Assembly: GCA_025463055.1 (NCBI GenBank)
Contig: JAOAPV010000088.1
Span: 30,512-94,511, forward strand
Reading direction: 5' to 3'
Source: Candidatus Acidiferrum typicum
GTDB lineage: Bacteria > Acidobacteriota > Terriglobia > Acidiferrales > UBA7541
DNA: 64,000 nucleotides
Of the stretch, positions 26,646 through 35,414 are shown in pieces. Within the stretch, counting starts at the first letter, position 1; each line of letters begins with the position of its first letter. Both the position numbers and the translations under genes were made by a program. The notes under the pieces were generated by a model, which did no database searches, was not told the origin of the DNA, and saw only the letters and a list, made by a program, of their open reading frames with translations.

Positions 26646-27992
26646 ATGAAATCGAATGGCATACTGCGTCGCGACTGGCTGGTTGGCACCGGAGCTTCTC
26701 TTCTCACCCTGGCCGCCTCCGCCAAAACATCGGCTGCTCTCGCGGGCCCGCAAGCCACCAAGAGCTCCGATGCTGAGGAAGCGGATCGCGCCCGCCGCAT
26801 GCAATGGTGGCACGAAGCCCGATTCGGCATGTTCGTCCATTGGGGTTTGTACAGTGTTCTCGGCCGCCACGAGTGGGTAATGGAAAACGAAGGCATTCCC
26901 GTCAGCGAATACGAACAACTCGCCAAGCGCTTTCAGCCAAAACCGAATGCCGCTCGCGCCTGGGCCAAGCTCGCAAAACAAGCCGGGCAGAAATACATGG
27001 TGATGACCTCCAAGCATCACGAGGGTTTCTGCAACTTCGACACCAAGCTCAACAATTACTGCGCGCCAAAGCAAGGTCCGGGCCGCGACCTCGCCCGCGA
27101 ATACGTCGAAGCCGCGCGTGCGGAAGGATTGCGCGTCGGCTTCTACTATTCCCTCATGGATTGGCACCATCCCGATGGCGCGCGTTGCGCTACAAACGAG
27201 GACGCTCGCAAACGTTTCGTCGAATATACCCACGGCCTGATCCGCGAGTTGCTGACGAATTACGGAAAAATTGACGTACTTTGGTACGACGTCTCCTGGC
27301 CCCTCGATGCCCGCGGCTGGGAATCCGAGCGCATGAACAAAATGGTCTTCGAGCTTCAGCCAGACATCATCGTGAACAATCGCAACGCGCTGCCAGGTGA
27401 TTTCTCAACGCCCGAGCAGGAGATTGTCGCCGACAAACGCGGTCGCGCATGGGAATCCTGCATGACGCTGAATGAAAGCTGGGGATATCACCAGGCGGAC
27501 GACGCCTGGAAAACTCCAAAGACGATCGTGCGCAACCTCGTTTATTGCGCGCACGACGGTGGGAACTACCTGCTCAATATCGGCCCCAAGCCGGACGGCT
27601 CCATTCCCGAAGAATCCGTGCGTGTCCTGACCGAGGTCGGGCGCTGGACGTCTCGCAACGGTGAGTCTATTCACACTCAAGACCGCTGCCAGCCGCACGA
27701 ATCGAATTACGCGGCCTTCACACGCAAGGGAAACACGCTCTACATGCACGTTTACTTTTGGCCCGGAGAAACCGTCGCGCTCGCGGGACTAAAAACCGGC
27801 GTGAAGTCCGCATGGCTTCTCGCCAGCGGCCAGCAAGTCAAATTTCAACAGGATCGCTTTCGAGTGCGCTTCACCGGCCTGCCCGCCGAAGCACCAGATC
27901 ATCCGGTCACCACCATCGCCATAGAGTGCGAGTCCGAGCCCTTGCAGGACACCGATTTTGTCCGGCGTGAACGTCCCCGAAATACGGTGTAA
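26646..27992 (+). CDS. Alpha-L-fucosidase, glycoside hydrolase family 29
   Basis: 448 residues from the ATG at 26646, preceded by a strong AGGAGG 10 bases upstream. The N-terminus has a Tat-like signal (RRDWLVGTGASLLTLAASA), so it is exported. GH29 motifs: WWHEARFGMFVHWGLYSVLGRHEW, KYMVMTSKHHEGFCNFDT, LRVGFYYSLMDWHHPDG, KIDVLWYDVSW (its Asp is the expected nucleophile), GVGNYLLNIGP-like GGNYLLNIGPKPDGSIP. It hydrolyses terminal alpha-L-fucose from glycans, giving the free sugar used by the preceding genes, which makes it the strongest indicator of the pathway's substrate. The C-terminal beta-sandwich is short, as in many bacterial members. Confidence 0.92.
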   Translation: MKSNGILRRDWLVGTGASLLTLAASAKTSAALAGPQATKSSDAEEADRARRMQWWHEARFGMFVHWGLYSVLGRHEWVMENEGIPVSEYEQLAKRFQPKPNAARAWAKLAKQAGQKYMVMTSKHHEGFCNFDTKLNNYCAPKQGPGRDLAREYVEAARAEGLRVGFYYSLMDWHHPDGARCATNEDARKRFVEYTHGLIRELLTNYGKIDVLWYDVSWPLDARGWESERMNKMVFELQPDIIVNNRNALPGDFSTPEQEIVADKRGRAWESCMTLNESWGYHQADDAWKTPKTIVRNLVYCAHDGGNYLLNIGPKPDGSIPEESVRVLTEVGRWTSRNGESIHTQDRCQPHESNYAAFTRKGNTLYMHVYFWPGETVALAGLKTGVKSAWLLASGQQVKFQQDRFRVRFTGLPAEAPDHPVTTIAIECESEPLQDTDFVRRERPRNTV

Positions 27993-28045
27993 TCTCATCG
28001 TCGTTCAGTTAGAAATACAATTTCTGAAAAGGTGCGAATTCCGCA

Positions 28046-29254
28046 ATGCGCATAACCGATGCCAAAGTAATCGTCTGCAGCCCAGGCCGAAACTTCGTCA
28101 CGTTAAAAATCACCACGGAAGATGGCCTCTACGGCCTCGGTGACGCAACGCTCAATGGCCGCGAGCTCGCCGTAGCCAGCTATCTCTCCGATCACGTAAT
28201 CCCGATTCTCATCGGCCGCGACGCGCGCCGTATCGAAGATACTTGGCATTATCTCTACAAAGGTGCGTATTGGCGCCGTGGCCCCGTCACCATGGCGGCG
28301 GTCTCCGCGGTCGACACCGCGCTTTGGGACATCAAGGGTAAAGCCCTCAACGTTCCCGTCTATCAATTGCTCGGCGGCGCGTCCCGCGATGCCGTCCTCG
28401 TCTACGGCCACGCCAGCGGCAAAGATATCGACGACACTGTCGCCGCTGTGGCCGAGTACGCCAAGCTCGGCTACAAAGCCATTCGAGCGCAAAGCGGCGT
28501 GCCCGGCCTCAACAGCATCTACGGCGTCGGGCGCGGCAAGATGTATTATGAGCCCGCCGAAAAGGATGCCCCAGTCGAGGATGCATGGAGCTCCGAGCTC
28601 TACCTGAATTTCGTCCCGCGTCTCTTCGAGCGCCTGCGCAAGGAATTCGGCTCCGACCTGCATCTCCTTCACGATGCGCATCACCGCCTTACACCCATCG
28701 AAGCCGGCCGCCTCGGCAAAGAGCTCGAGCCCTATCATCTGTTCTGGCTCGAAGATCCCACCCCGGCCGAATTGCAGGAAAGCTTTCGCCTGATTCGCCG
28801 CCACACCACTACGCCGCTCGCCGTCGGCGAAGTTTTCAATTCCATCTACGATTGCCAGCGGCTCATCCAAGAACAATTGATCGACTACATCCGCACCGCC
28901 GTCGTGCACGCCGGCGGAATTTCCCATCTCCGAAAAATTGCCAGCCTCGCCGAAATCTACCAGGTCCGCACGGGCTGTCATGGCGCCACGGATATGAGCC
29001 CCGTCTGCACTGCTGCCGCTTTGCATTTCGATCTCAGCGTCCCCAATTTCGGCATTCAGGAATATATGCGCCACGCCAACGAAACCGATCGCGTTTTTCC
29101 GCACTCCTACAGTTTCGCCGACGGAATGATGCATCCCGGCGACACCCCGGGTCTCGGCGTGGACATCGACGAGCAGCTCGCCTCCAAATATCCGTACAGC
29201 CGCGCGTACTTACCCATCAATCGCAAGCTAGACGGCACCATGCACAGTTGGTAG
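28046..29254 (+). CDS. manD: D-mannonate dehydratase family protein (ManD/RspA, enolase superfamily)
   Basis: 402 residues, the family length. Enolase-superfamily capping and barrel domains are complete: [35 protein letters not shown] (first metal ligand Asp and catalytic His), [11 protein letters not shown] (Glu), LAVGEVFNS (Glu), [31 protein letters not shown] (His), and [19 protein letters not shown] at the end. ManD enzymes dehydrate D-mannonate (some D-gluconate) to 2-keto-3-deoxy-D-gluconate; others are poorly active and of unclear role. The ketodeoxygluconate-type kinase and KDPG aldolase further down support true KDG production. A fuconate dehydratase role is conceivable but less likely given strong ManD resemblance. 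Confidence 0.9.
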   Translation: MRITDAKVIVCSPGRNFVTLKITTEDGLYGLGDATLNGRELAVASYLSDHVIPILIGRDARRIEDTWHYLYKGAYWRRGPVTMAAVSAVDTALWDIKGKALNVPVYQLLGGASRDAVLVYGHASGKDIDDTVAAVAEYAKLGYKAIRAQSGVPGLNSIYGVGRGKMYYEPAEKDAPVEDAWSSELYLNFVPRLFERLRKEFGSDLHLLHDAHHRLTPIEAGRLGKELEPYHLFWLEDPTPAELQESFRLIRRHTTTPLAVGEVFNSIYDCQRLIQEQLIDYIRTAVVHAGGISHLRKIASLAEIYQVRTGCHGATDMSPVCTAAALHFDLSVPNFGIQEYMRHANETDRVFPHSYSFADGMMHPGDTPGLGVDIDEQLASKYPYSRAYLPINRKLDGTMHSW

Positions 29255-29270
29255 CGCCAGCCGTTGTAGG

Positions 29271-29340
29271 GGACGTGCTTTAGCGCGTCCCAGTCTGAGC
29301 GAAGCGAGGAGCGTCTTTGTTACGGCCCTCCAGCCGTAAC
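29271..29340. repeat. Intergenic hairpin pair of dispersed type
   Basis: Two stem-loops in the gap after manD: GGACGTGC-TTTA-GCGCGTCC (29271-29290) and GTTACGG...CCGTAAC (29319-29340, 8-base loop). The TTGTAGGGG lead-in (about 29264) recurs at 32729. No T-run, so these look like REP-type elements more than terminators. Confidence 0.55.
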
Positions 29341-29419
29341 GTTCCGATTTCCGGTTTGACAGAACACCAGCCCGTTTCTATAGTCAGCGGTGTCGTTCAC
29401 CATTCCCTGGGAGTTACTA

Positions 29420-30262
29420 ATGAGCGCTCCAATCTCGACTGCCACAGAAAAAAACATCTTCCGCAAGACCAACGCGCACACCGGCCGCCGCGTTTGTATC
29501 TCGCCCAAGAACAGCTCCATGAGTCATCTCGCGTACAGCCGAATTATTCTCAACGGCGCAAATCCCACCGAATCTCTTTCCACCGGCGATCGCGAAACCG
29601 GCCTAATCTGCCTCTCCGGCGAAGTGACTGTCTCCGTTGACAGCAAGGACATCGCTCTAGCGCAGCGCGACGCCATCTACATTCCTCGCGATTCCACCGT
29701 GAAAATCACCACGAAAACATCCGCCGACCTCGCAGAATTTTCCTGCGACGTAGCCAACCGCTACCCACTTCAAGTTGTACGCGCTTCCGAAATCGCCAAA
29801 GACGCTGGCTTGCAATTCACCACCGGCACACCCGGCTGCATCCGCCACCTGCAAATGCTCCTCGCAAAAAATATCCAAGCCGGTCGCCTCATCGCCGGAA
29901 TCACCCAAGCCGATCCCGGCAACTGGACCAGTTGGCCGCCCCACGAGCACGCCGCGCTGCTCGAAGAGATCTACGTTTATTTCGACATGCCCGAGCCCGC
30001 CTACGGCATTCAGCTCGTCTACAGCGACACGCAAAATCCCGAGATCGTCACCATAGTCCGCGACGGTGACGCAGTCCTCATCCCCAGCGGCTATCATCCC
30101 AACGTTTCCGTTCCCGGCCATCGCATCTGTTTCCTCTGGGCCATGGCCGCGCATCGCGAAGTGGAAGACCGCCAGTTCGGAGTCGTCAACGTGCAGCCCG
30201 GTTTCAAGCAGGGTCCTACCGGACTCGAAGCCGGCCGCGCGAATAGCCGTCGCGACTCCTGA
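29420..30262 (+). CDS. KduI/IolB-family isomerase (5-deoxy-glucuronate isomerase-like)
   Basis: 280 residues from the ATG at 29420 (GGGAG 6 bases upstream; the frame opens at 29390). A bicupin: the C-terminal half has WPPHEHAALLEEIYVYFDMPEPAYGIQLVY with the metal-binding HxH and Glu typical of IolB/KduI, and SGYHPNVSVPGHRICFLWAM with the last His. These enzymes interconvert uronates with ketouronates (5-deoxy-glucuronate in inositol breakdown; 5-keto-4-deoxyuronate in pectin breakdown). Other inositol genes are absent here, so a uronate isomerase role feeding the KDG branch is more likely. It lies two bases before the MFS gene. Confidence 0.82.
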   Translation: MSAPISTATEKNIFRKTNAHTGRRVCISPKNSSMSHLAYSRIILNGANPTESLSTGDRETGLICLSGEVTVSVDSKDIALAQRDAIYIPRDSTVKITTKTSADLAEFSCDVANRYPLQVVRASEIAKDAGLQFTTGTPGCIRHLQMLLAKNIQAGRLIAGITQADPGNWTSWPPHEHAALLEEIYVYFDMPEPAYGIQLVYSDTQNPEIVTIVRDGDAVLIPSGYHPNVSVPGHRICFLWAMAAHREVEDRQFGVVNVQPGFKQGPTGLEAGRANSRRDS

Positions 30263-30264
30263 AA

Positions 30265-31611
30265 ATGGATCCAGCGCGTCCCATTTCTCCGCACAGCGCG
30301 CTCGCCGCTTCCCCCGATCTCGCGCCGGCGCAAGCGGGCGAACTAACCCGCCCGGCAGCCTCCACCGGCGTCGGCTATTTCCGCTGGGTCATCTGCGCGC
30401 TCCTTCTCTTCGGCGTGACAAAAAATTACATGGATCGCCAGGTCCTCGGCGTTTTGAAGACCACGCTTCAGCACGATTTTGGCTGGAATGAAATCCAATA
30501 CGGCAATCTAGTTTTTTATTTTCAAGCCGCTTACGCCGCCGGAATGCTGCTCGTCGGCCGCCTAATCGACCGCCTCGGCACACGTCTGGGCTACGCCCTA
30601 GCGATGGCCTTCTGGAGCATCGCCTCCATGGCGCATGCCGCCGCGGGTTCTTTCTTCAGCTTTGCCGCCGCACGTTTCGCGCTCGGATTCGGCGAAGCCG
30701 GCGTCTTTCCCGCCAGCATCAAGTGCGTAGCCGAATGGTTCCCCAAAAAAGAGCGCGCCCTCGCCACCGGAGTCTTTAACGCCGGCACCAACGCCGGCGC
30801 CATCATCACCCCGTTCGTCGTGCCCTGGATTGCTCTGCACTGGGGCTGGCGCTCCGCGTTCCTCCTAACCGGCGCGCTCGGATTTGTTTGGCTCATCTTT
30901 TGGTTTTTGATTTATCGCAAACCGGACGAGCATCCGCGCGTTTCTCAATCCGAGCTTGCCTATATCCGCTGCGATCCTTCCGAACCAATTACAAAAGTCA
31001 CCTGGTCCGCGCTCCTGCAGCATCGTCAAGCTTGGACCTTCGTCGTCGGTAAATTTCTAACCGACCCCATCTGGTGGTTTTATCTCTTTTGGGTGCCAGA
31101 CTTCCTGCAACGCCAACACGGCTTGGCGCTAATGAAGATCGGCCTGCCCATCATGGTCATCTACGTAATTTCCGATGTCGGCAGCGTCGCCGGTGGCTGG
31201 CTCTCCTCCTGGCTGATTCATCGAGGCCGCACCGTCAACGCAGGCCGCAAAATCACCATGCTCATCTGCGCACTTTGCGTCACGCCGATTATTTTTGCCT
31301 ACCGCATCGAGAGCATGTGGGGCGCGGTTCTGGTGATCGGCCTCGCCGCGGCCGCGCACCAGGGATTTTCCGCGAACCTCTATACGTTGACCTCGGACAT
31401 GTTCCCCGCGCGCGCCGTAGGCTCCGTGGTCGGTATCGGCGGAATGGCTGGCGCGATTGGCGGCATGCTCATCGCGCAAGTCGTCGGTCACACTTTGCAG
31501 TGGACCGGCAGCTACATGATTCCATTCGTGATGGCTGGAAGCGCCTACCTGATCGCCCTGTTCCTCATTCACACGTTAGCGCCGAGACTCGAGCCGGCAA
31601 AAATCACCTAA
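30265..31611 (+). CDS. MFS transporter, anion:cation symporter family (hexuronate-type)
   Basis: 448 residues and about 12 helices after a 35-residue soluble N-terminus. ACS-family signature: VTKNYMDRQVLGVLKTTL at helix 1, GRLIDRLGTRLGYALAM in loop 2-3, FALGFGEAGVFPASIKCVAEWFPKKERALATGVFNAGTNAGAI. This group includes ExuT (glucuronate/galacturonate) and related aldonate carriers. Position between a uronate-type isomerase and a KDG-type kinase suggests uptake of uronates or aldonates. Start two bases after the previous stop indicates one operon. Not closely similar by eye to the other ACS carrier at 14842, so the two probably have different substrates. Confidence 0.9.
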   Translation: MDPARPISPHSALAASPDLAPAQAGELTRPAASTGVGYFRWVICALLLFGVTKNYMDRQVLGVLKTTLQHDFGWNEIQYGNLVFYFQAAYAAGMLLVGRLIDRLGTRLGYALAMAFWSIASMAHAAAGSFFSFAAARFALGFGEAGVFPASIKCVAEWFPKKERALATGVFNAGTNAGAIITPFVVPWIALHWGWRSAFLLTGALGFVWLIFWFLIYRKPDEHPRVSQSELAYIRCDPSEPITKVTWSALLQHRQAWTFVVGKFLTDPIWWFYLFWVPDFLQRQHGLALMKIGLPIMVIYVISDVGSVAGGWLSSWLIHRGRTVNAGRKITMLICALCVTPIIFAYRIESMWGAVLVIGLAAAAHQGFSANLYTLTSDMFPARAVGSVVGIGGMAGAIGGMLIAQVVGHTLQWTGSYMIPFVMAGSAYLIALFLIHTLAPRLEPAKIT

Positions 31612-31621
31612 GAGGACATGC

Positions 31622-32716
31622 GTGACCCTGCAGATCAAATCGAAACAGCAATGCCGCTGGGATCTCGTCAGCCTCGGTGAAATCATGGTTCGCTTTGACC
31701 CCGGCGAAAAGCGCATCGCCACCACGCGCTCGTTTGAAGTCTGCGAAGGCGGTGGCGAATACAATGTCGCCCGCGGCTTGAAGCGCTGCTTCGGCTTGGA
31801 CACCGCCGTCGTCACGGCATTCGCCGATGATCCGGTCGGCCGCCTCCTGCACGATCTTGTCTATCAGGGCGGTGTCGATCAATCCCTCATCCGCTGGGTC
31901 GAGCACGACGGCGTGGGGCGCGCCGCGCGCAATGGCCTCAATTTCACCGAACGCGGATTTGGCGTGCGCGCCGCGCTCGGTTCCTACGATCGCGGCCACA
32001 CCGCCGTCTCGCAGCTGAAAAAAGGTGACATTGATTGGGACGAAATCTTCGGCAAACAGGGCGCGCGCTGGTTCCACACTGGCGGCATCTACTGCGCGCT
32101 TTCCTCCACCGCACCAGAAGTCGCCATCGAGGCCATGCAGTCTGCCAAGCGCAACGGCGTAATCGTCTCCTATGATCTGAACTATCGCGCCTCCCTCTGG
32201 AAATCTCTCGGCGGCAAAAAACAAGCCCAGGAAGTAAATCGCCGCATCGCCCCGCACGTAAACGTCATGCTCGGCAACGAAGAGGATTTTTCCGCCGCCC
32301 TCGGTTACGAAGTTCCCGGCATGGATGAGCATCATTCCGCATTCGAAGTCGATTCGTTCAAGCAAATGATCGCAAAAGTTCTGCAGGATTACCCGTTCCA
32401 GGTCGTCGCGACTACTCTGCGCAAAGCCAAAACCGCGACCATCAACGATTGGGGCGCCATCTGCTACCACGACGGCAAGTTCTACCAGGCCCAAAATCGC
32501 GAAAATCTGGAAATCTTCGACCGCGTCGGCGGCGGCGACTCCTTCGCCTCCGGCCTAATCTACGGTTTCCTCTCCGGCCAAGATCCGCAATGGTCCGTAG
32601 AATGCGGCGCAGCCCACGGCGCGCTAGCGATGACCACTCCCGGCGACACCTCAATGGTCACGCTCCCAGAAGTCCTGCAAGTAATGAAAGGAGTAGGCGC
32701 CCGAATAGCCCGCTGA
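31622..32716 (+). CDS. PfkB-family sugar kinase, likely 2-keto-3-deoxygluconate kinase
   Basis: 364 residues, GTG start with GAGGA seven bases upstream. Ribokinase/PfkB fold: SLGEIMVRFDPG and GGGEYNVARGL near the N-terminus (substrate loop) and the ATP/anion-hole signature DRVGGGDSFASGLIYGFL near residue 300 with the catalytic Asp in GGGD. YDLNYRASLW is the other family motif. The KDG-kinase reading follows from context: a KDPG aldolase is the next gene and a mannonate dehydratase lies upstream. A 30-40-residue insertion near 245-275 (VPGMDEHHSAFEVDSF) is seen in some KDG kinases. Cytosolic; product would be KDPG. Confidence 0.85.
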   Translation: MTLQIKSKQQCRWDLVSLGEIMVRFDPGEKRIATTRSFEVCEGGGEYNVARGLKRCFGLDTAVVTAFADDPVGRLLHDLVYQGGVDQSLIRWVEHDGVGRAARNGLNFTERGFGVRAALGSYDRGHTAVSQLKKGDIDWDEIFGKQGARWFHTGGIYCALSSTAPEVAIEAMQSAKRNGVIVSYDLNYRASLWKSLGGKKQAQEVNRRIAPHVNVMLGNEEDFSAALGYEVPGMDEHHSAFEVDSFKQMIAKVLQDYPFQVVATTLRKAKTATINDWGAICYHDGKFYQAQNRENLEIFDRVGGGDSFASGLIYGFLSGQDPQWSVECGAAHGALAMTTPGDTSMVTLPEVLQVMKGVGARIAR

Positions 32717-32760
32717 AGCGCCTTCTGTTGTAGGGGTGCAGCACCGCTGGGCTGCCCCAG

Positions 32761-32824
32761 CTCGGCAAGATCAAGCCGTCTTGCCGAGACCTGTAGCGCA
32801 GGGCGGAGTCCGCGGAGCCCTGCG
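32761..32824. repeat. Two hairpins between the kinase and aldolase genes
   Basis: CTCGGCAAGA-(8)-TCTTGCCGAG is a perfect 10-base stem (32761-32788). CGCAGGGC-(12)-GCCCTGCG (32797-32824) follows, with GCTTTT after it, so it may weakly terminate or slow transcription before the aldolase gene. The TTGTAGGGG lead-in at 32729 is shared with the repeat at 29264. Confidence 0.55.
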
Positions 32825-32868
32825 GCTTTTCGTTAGCTGTAATAGGTGGCCGTGACGAGGAATTTCAC

Positions 32869-33525
32869 TTGAACAAACAAGAAGTTCGCAAGCGCATCGA
32901 ACAAATCGGAATAATTCCCGTAGTCCGTGCGTCCTCTTCGCGCGAAGCCTGCATCGCCGCCGAAGCTGTCCACAAGGGCGGCATCCCCATCGTAGAAATC
33001 ACCATGACCGTTCCCGGCGCCCTCGAAGTCATCAGTGAGCTAGCAAAAAGCTGTGGCAAAGAAGTTCTAATCGGCGCGGGCACGGTTCTAAACGTCGAAG
33101 ATGCTCGCCGCTGCCTAGATGCCGGCGCCCAATTCCTAGTCAGCCCCGGATTCAATCGCGCAACCGTGGAACTAGCCGCGCGTGAATCCAAGCTAATCCT
33201 GGCCGGAGCGTTGACGCCCACCGAAATTATCGAAGCATGGACCGCCGGCTCCGACTTGGTAAAAGTCTTCCCCTGCGGCCAAGTCGGCGGCGCAAAATAC
33301 ATCAAGTCGTTGAAAGGTCCGTTCCCGCAAATCCCGCTAGTGCCCACCGGCGGTGTAAATCTAAACACCGCCGCCGAATTCATAGAAGCCGGCGCAGCCG
33401 CCCTAGGCATAGGCGGCGAATTGGTGCAATCCGAAGCCCTAAAATCCAACAAGCCAGAATTGATAGTGGAAACCGCCCGCAAATTCCTGGAAATCGTCGC
33501 AACGACTCGCGCAAAATCTCAGTAG
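32869..33525 (+). CDS. eda: KDPG aldolase (2-dehydro-3-deoxy-phosphogluconate aldolase)
   Basis: 218 residues, TTG start with GAGG eight bases upstream. Class I aldolase TIM barrel: RIEQIGIIPVVRASS, GGIPIVEITMTVPGALEVI (active-site Glu), GKEVLIGAGTVLNVEDARRCLDAGAQFLVSPGFN, LAGALTPTEIIEAW, VKVFPCGQVGGAKYIKSLKGPFPQIPLVPTGGVNL (Schiff-base Lys region). The enzyme splits KDPG into pyruvate and glyceraldehyde-3-phosphate. It ends the plus-strand sugar series. Together with the kinase it completes the lower half of uronate/aldonate catabolism; it could also serve an Entner-Doudoroff route. Confidence 0.92.
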   Translation: MNKQEVRKRIEQIGIIPVVRASSSREACIAAEAVHKGGIPIVEITMTVPGALEVISELAKSCGKEVLIGAGTVLNVEDARRCLDAGAQFLVSPGFNRATVELAARESKLILAGALTPTEIIEAWTAGSDLVKVFPCGQVGGAKYIKSLKGPFPQIPLVPTGGVNLNTAAEFIEAGAAALGIGGELVQSEALKSNKPELIVETARKFLEIVATTRAKSQ

Positions 33526-33534
33526 CGCGTTACG

Positions 33535-33861
33535 TCAGCTATCAGCCCGCTGGTGCCAAAGGGGGGTGCCTCGCCGTTTTGCTAGGAAGAGGAGGCCTCC
33601 TATAAGAATCACCTGGAAGACGCCCATTAATGAAAACCCTAACCAATTTTCTGTGGCCTTGGATATATGCCCGTGCATCGGCCGAAGCAGAAGCATCGTT
33701 AAGCCATAACTAAAGACGTGCGGTACAAAGAGCATGCCCGGAATCATACTCACGTGCATTCGGTCCTGGATCGAAAGAAACCAAGCCAGGATTGGAGTTT
33801 CGATTGCCACTCCCCAACCAATACATCTGACAAAAACCTTCCATTTGACGGTGGCGTTCAT
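33535..33861 (-). CDS. Small hypothetical membrane protein
   Basis: 108 residues, minus strand, converging on the aldolase gene with 9 bases between stops. Three likely helices (about residues 10-28, 38-58 and 72-93): CIGWGVAIETPILAWFLS, MIPGMLFVPHVFSYGLTMLLL, LGFSLMGVFQVILIGGLLFLA, followed by a basic end (AKRRGTPLWHQ). The composition is that of a real membrane protein, but I recognise no family, and the ribosome site is weak. Confidence 0.5.
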   Translation of the reverse strand: MNATVKWKVFVRCIGWGVAIETPILAWFLSIQDRMHVSMIPGMLFVPHVFSYGLTMLLLRPMHGHISKATENWLGFSLMGVFQVILIGGLLFLAKRRGTPLWHQRADS

Positions 33862-33927
33862 GCACTGGTCCCCAGGCTCCAGGGTAGGTTGTGGGTTACT
33901 GGGCTAGAACTCACGCGCCGCTCTAAT

Positions 33928-34689
33928 TCAAATGCCTGCGTACCACGAATATCCACTAGCTGGCGCCGCCGACCCTCTCCCATCGCCCACATGCTTCATC
34001 GAATCCACAAACGTAATCTTCTGCAAATATTTCACGCTCTTGTACCCAAGCTGCCGAGCCACGCGCACCCGCAAAGGCGCTCCATGATCCGCTGGCAAAT
34101 CCTGCCCGTTCAAGTTGTACGCCAGAAATGTCTGCGCATGATACGCATCCGGCAAGTCCAGGCTGTCCCACGACTCGTCGAACGGGTAGAACACCACAAA
34201 TTTAGCCTTCTCCGAAACGCCCACCAAATTCATCACATACGAAAGTGGCACGCCCGTCCATTCCGCGATAAACGACCAGCCCTCTTCGCATGCCTGGTGC
34301 GTGATCTGCGTCTTCGCCGGCATGCGTTTGATCTCATCGAGCGAAAACGTCGACGGCCTAGCCACCAGCCCATTCACCGTCAGCCGCCAGTCCGCAAATC
34401 CTCCCGCGAGCAGCCGTTGGTAAGGATCGGTCTTCGGCTGCGGTCCGCTCACCGGCACCACTTTGGAAACCTCGCTCCGATTGAATTCCCGCGCCAGCGA
34501 ACCGCTCGCCATCAGCAGCCGCTGCGTCGCATACGTCAGCGTTTCGCCCGGCCCCCAAATTCCGCCCCAGTCCGGCGGGATCAGTCCGTAATGGTCCGCA
34601 ATCTTCGCCGCAACTCCAAGCCCGGTTACGCCTGCTACTGCCGTCAATCCCGTCGTTAGCAATTTCCGCCGCGAAACATTTCCGCTCAT
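33928..34689 (-). CDS. Periplasmic sulfite-oxidase-family molybdoenzyme (YedY/MsrP-like fold)
   Basis: 253 residues from the ATG at 34689, which overlaps the cytochrome b stop by 4 bases (ATGA); a longer frame to 34761 is unlikely. Tat signal SRRKLLTTGLTAVAGVTGLGVA at the N-terminus. The oxidoreductase molybdopterin domain has WRLTVNGLVARPSTFSLDEI, then THQACEEGWSFIAEWTGVPLSYVM with the Mo-ligand Cys, and GAPLRVRVARQLGYKSVKYLQKITFVD at the end. Such enzymes reduce sulfoxides or oxidise sulfite in the periplasm. The electron partner is the cytochrome b of the overlapping gene rather than an MsrQ-type protein. Substrate unknown. Confidence 0.88.
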   Translation of the reverse strand: MSGNVSRRKLLTTGLTAVAGVTGLGVAAKIADHYGLIPPDWGGIWGPGETLTYATQRLLMASGSLAREFNRSEVSKVVPVSGPQPKTDPYQRLLAGGFADWRLTVNGLVARPSTFSLDEIKRMPAKTQITHQACEEGWSFIAEWTGVPLSYVMNLVGVSEKAKFVVFYPFDESWDSLDLPDAYHAQTFLAYNLNGQDLPADHGAPLRVRVARQLGYKSVKYLQKITFVDSMKHVGDGRGSAAPASGYSWYAGI

Positions 34690-35414
34690 GGCCGCTCCCT
34701 CCCGCCGATCACTCGGCCCGTGATCATTGCCATTGTGCGCTGAACGAATCCCGCTAGGCACACCATCGCCACGTGCACCAGCACGAACAACACCAGCAAA
34801 TTCGCAGCGAAAAAGTGAATCGTTCGCGCGCTCTCGTATCCTCCGCTCAACGTCACGAAAAACGGAAACACCGAAGTCACCGCCGGTGACATCGCCATCC
34901 CCGTCCAGATCATCAGCGGGAACAAAAAGAAAACTACTACCAGGTAGGAAAGCCTCTGCAGCACGTTGTAACTGTACGCTTCTTCCGCCGCAGGCTTCTT
35001 AAATCGCAAATGATTCCAAAGCTCGTTGCGCAGCGAGCTCCAGGAAAGCTGCCCCTTAGCCGGCCACAAATTCTTCCGGAAGTGCTGGGACAACAACCCG
35101 GAAATCGCATACAGCAATCCCGTCAGCACGCACAACCACGCCGCCTGAAAGTGCATGTACCGTCCCCAGCCAGACGGCCCGCCCAGCATGAACGGTAGCG
35201 GCAAATCCAAAATCGAAGGCGTTCCGAGGCCTCCGGTCTCGCCCCAATAAAAGCGCGGATGCGCCAGCAAAATTCCAAATCCGCTAACCACCAGCGCAAC
35301 GAGACTGACTGTGTTCAGCCAGTGCGTGACTCGCACCAGCACAGAGAACCGCGCTGCATTCTGCTCGCTTGCTTCGAGGATCGTGGCCGACGGTAGGTAG
35401 GTGGTCTGCGCCAT
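34686..35414 (-). CDS. Membrane cytochrome b (thiosulfate reductase/FdnI/HyaC-type), partner of the molybdoenzyme
   Basis: 242 residues from the ATG at 35414 (longer frame to 35438). Four or more helices with haem-ligand His candidates in RVTHWLNTVSLVALVVSG, YMHFQAAWLCVLTG and TIHFFAANLLVLFVLVHVAMV, the pattern of cytochrome b561/hydrogenase-type subunits that take electrons from or give them to the quinone pool. The next gene (Tat-exported molybdoenzyme) overlaps it by 4 bases, so the two form a two-subunit complex at the periplasmic face. A Pro-Gly-rich periplasmic loop (FYWGETGGLGTPSILDLPLP) is also typical. Confidence 0.85.
   Translation of the reverse strand: MAQTTYLPSATILEASEQNAARFSVLVRVTHWLNTVSLVALVVSGFGILLAHPRFYWGETGGLGTPSILDLPLPFMLGGPSGWGRYMHFQAAWLCVLTGLLYAISGLLSQHFRKNLWPAKGQLSWSSLRNELWNHLRFKKPAAEEAYSYNVLQRLSYLVVVFFLFPLMIWTGMAMSPAVTSVFPFFVTLSGGYESARTIHFFAANLLVLFVLVHVAMVCLAGFVQRTMAMITGRVIGGRERP

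Noticed and set aside
28103..29134. 343-codon minus-strand frame opposite manD
   Set aside because: Shadow of a strongly conserved plus-strand gene; no domain, no ribosome site.
31604..32494. 296-codon minus-strand frame opposite the PfkB kinase gene
   Set aside because: Antisense shadow; the kinase motifs on the plus strand are complete.
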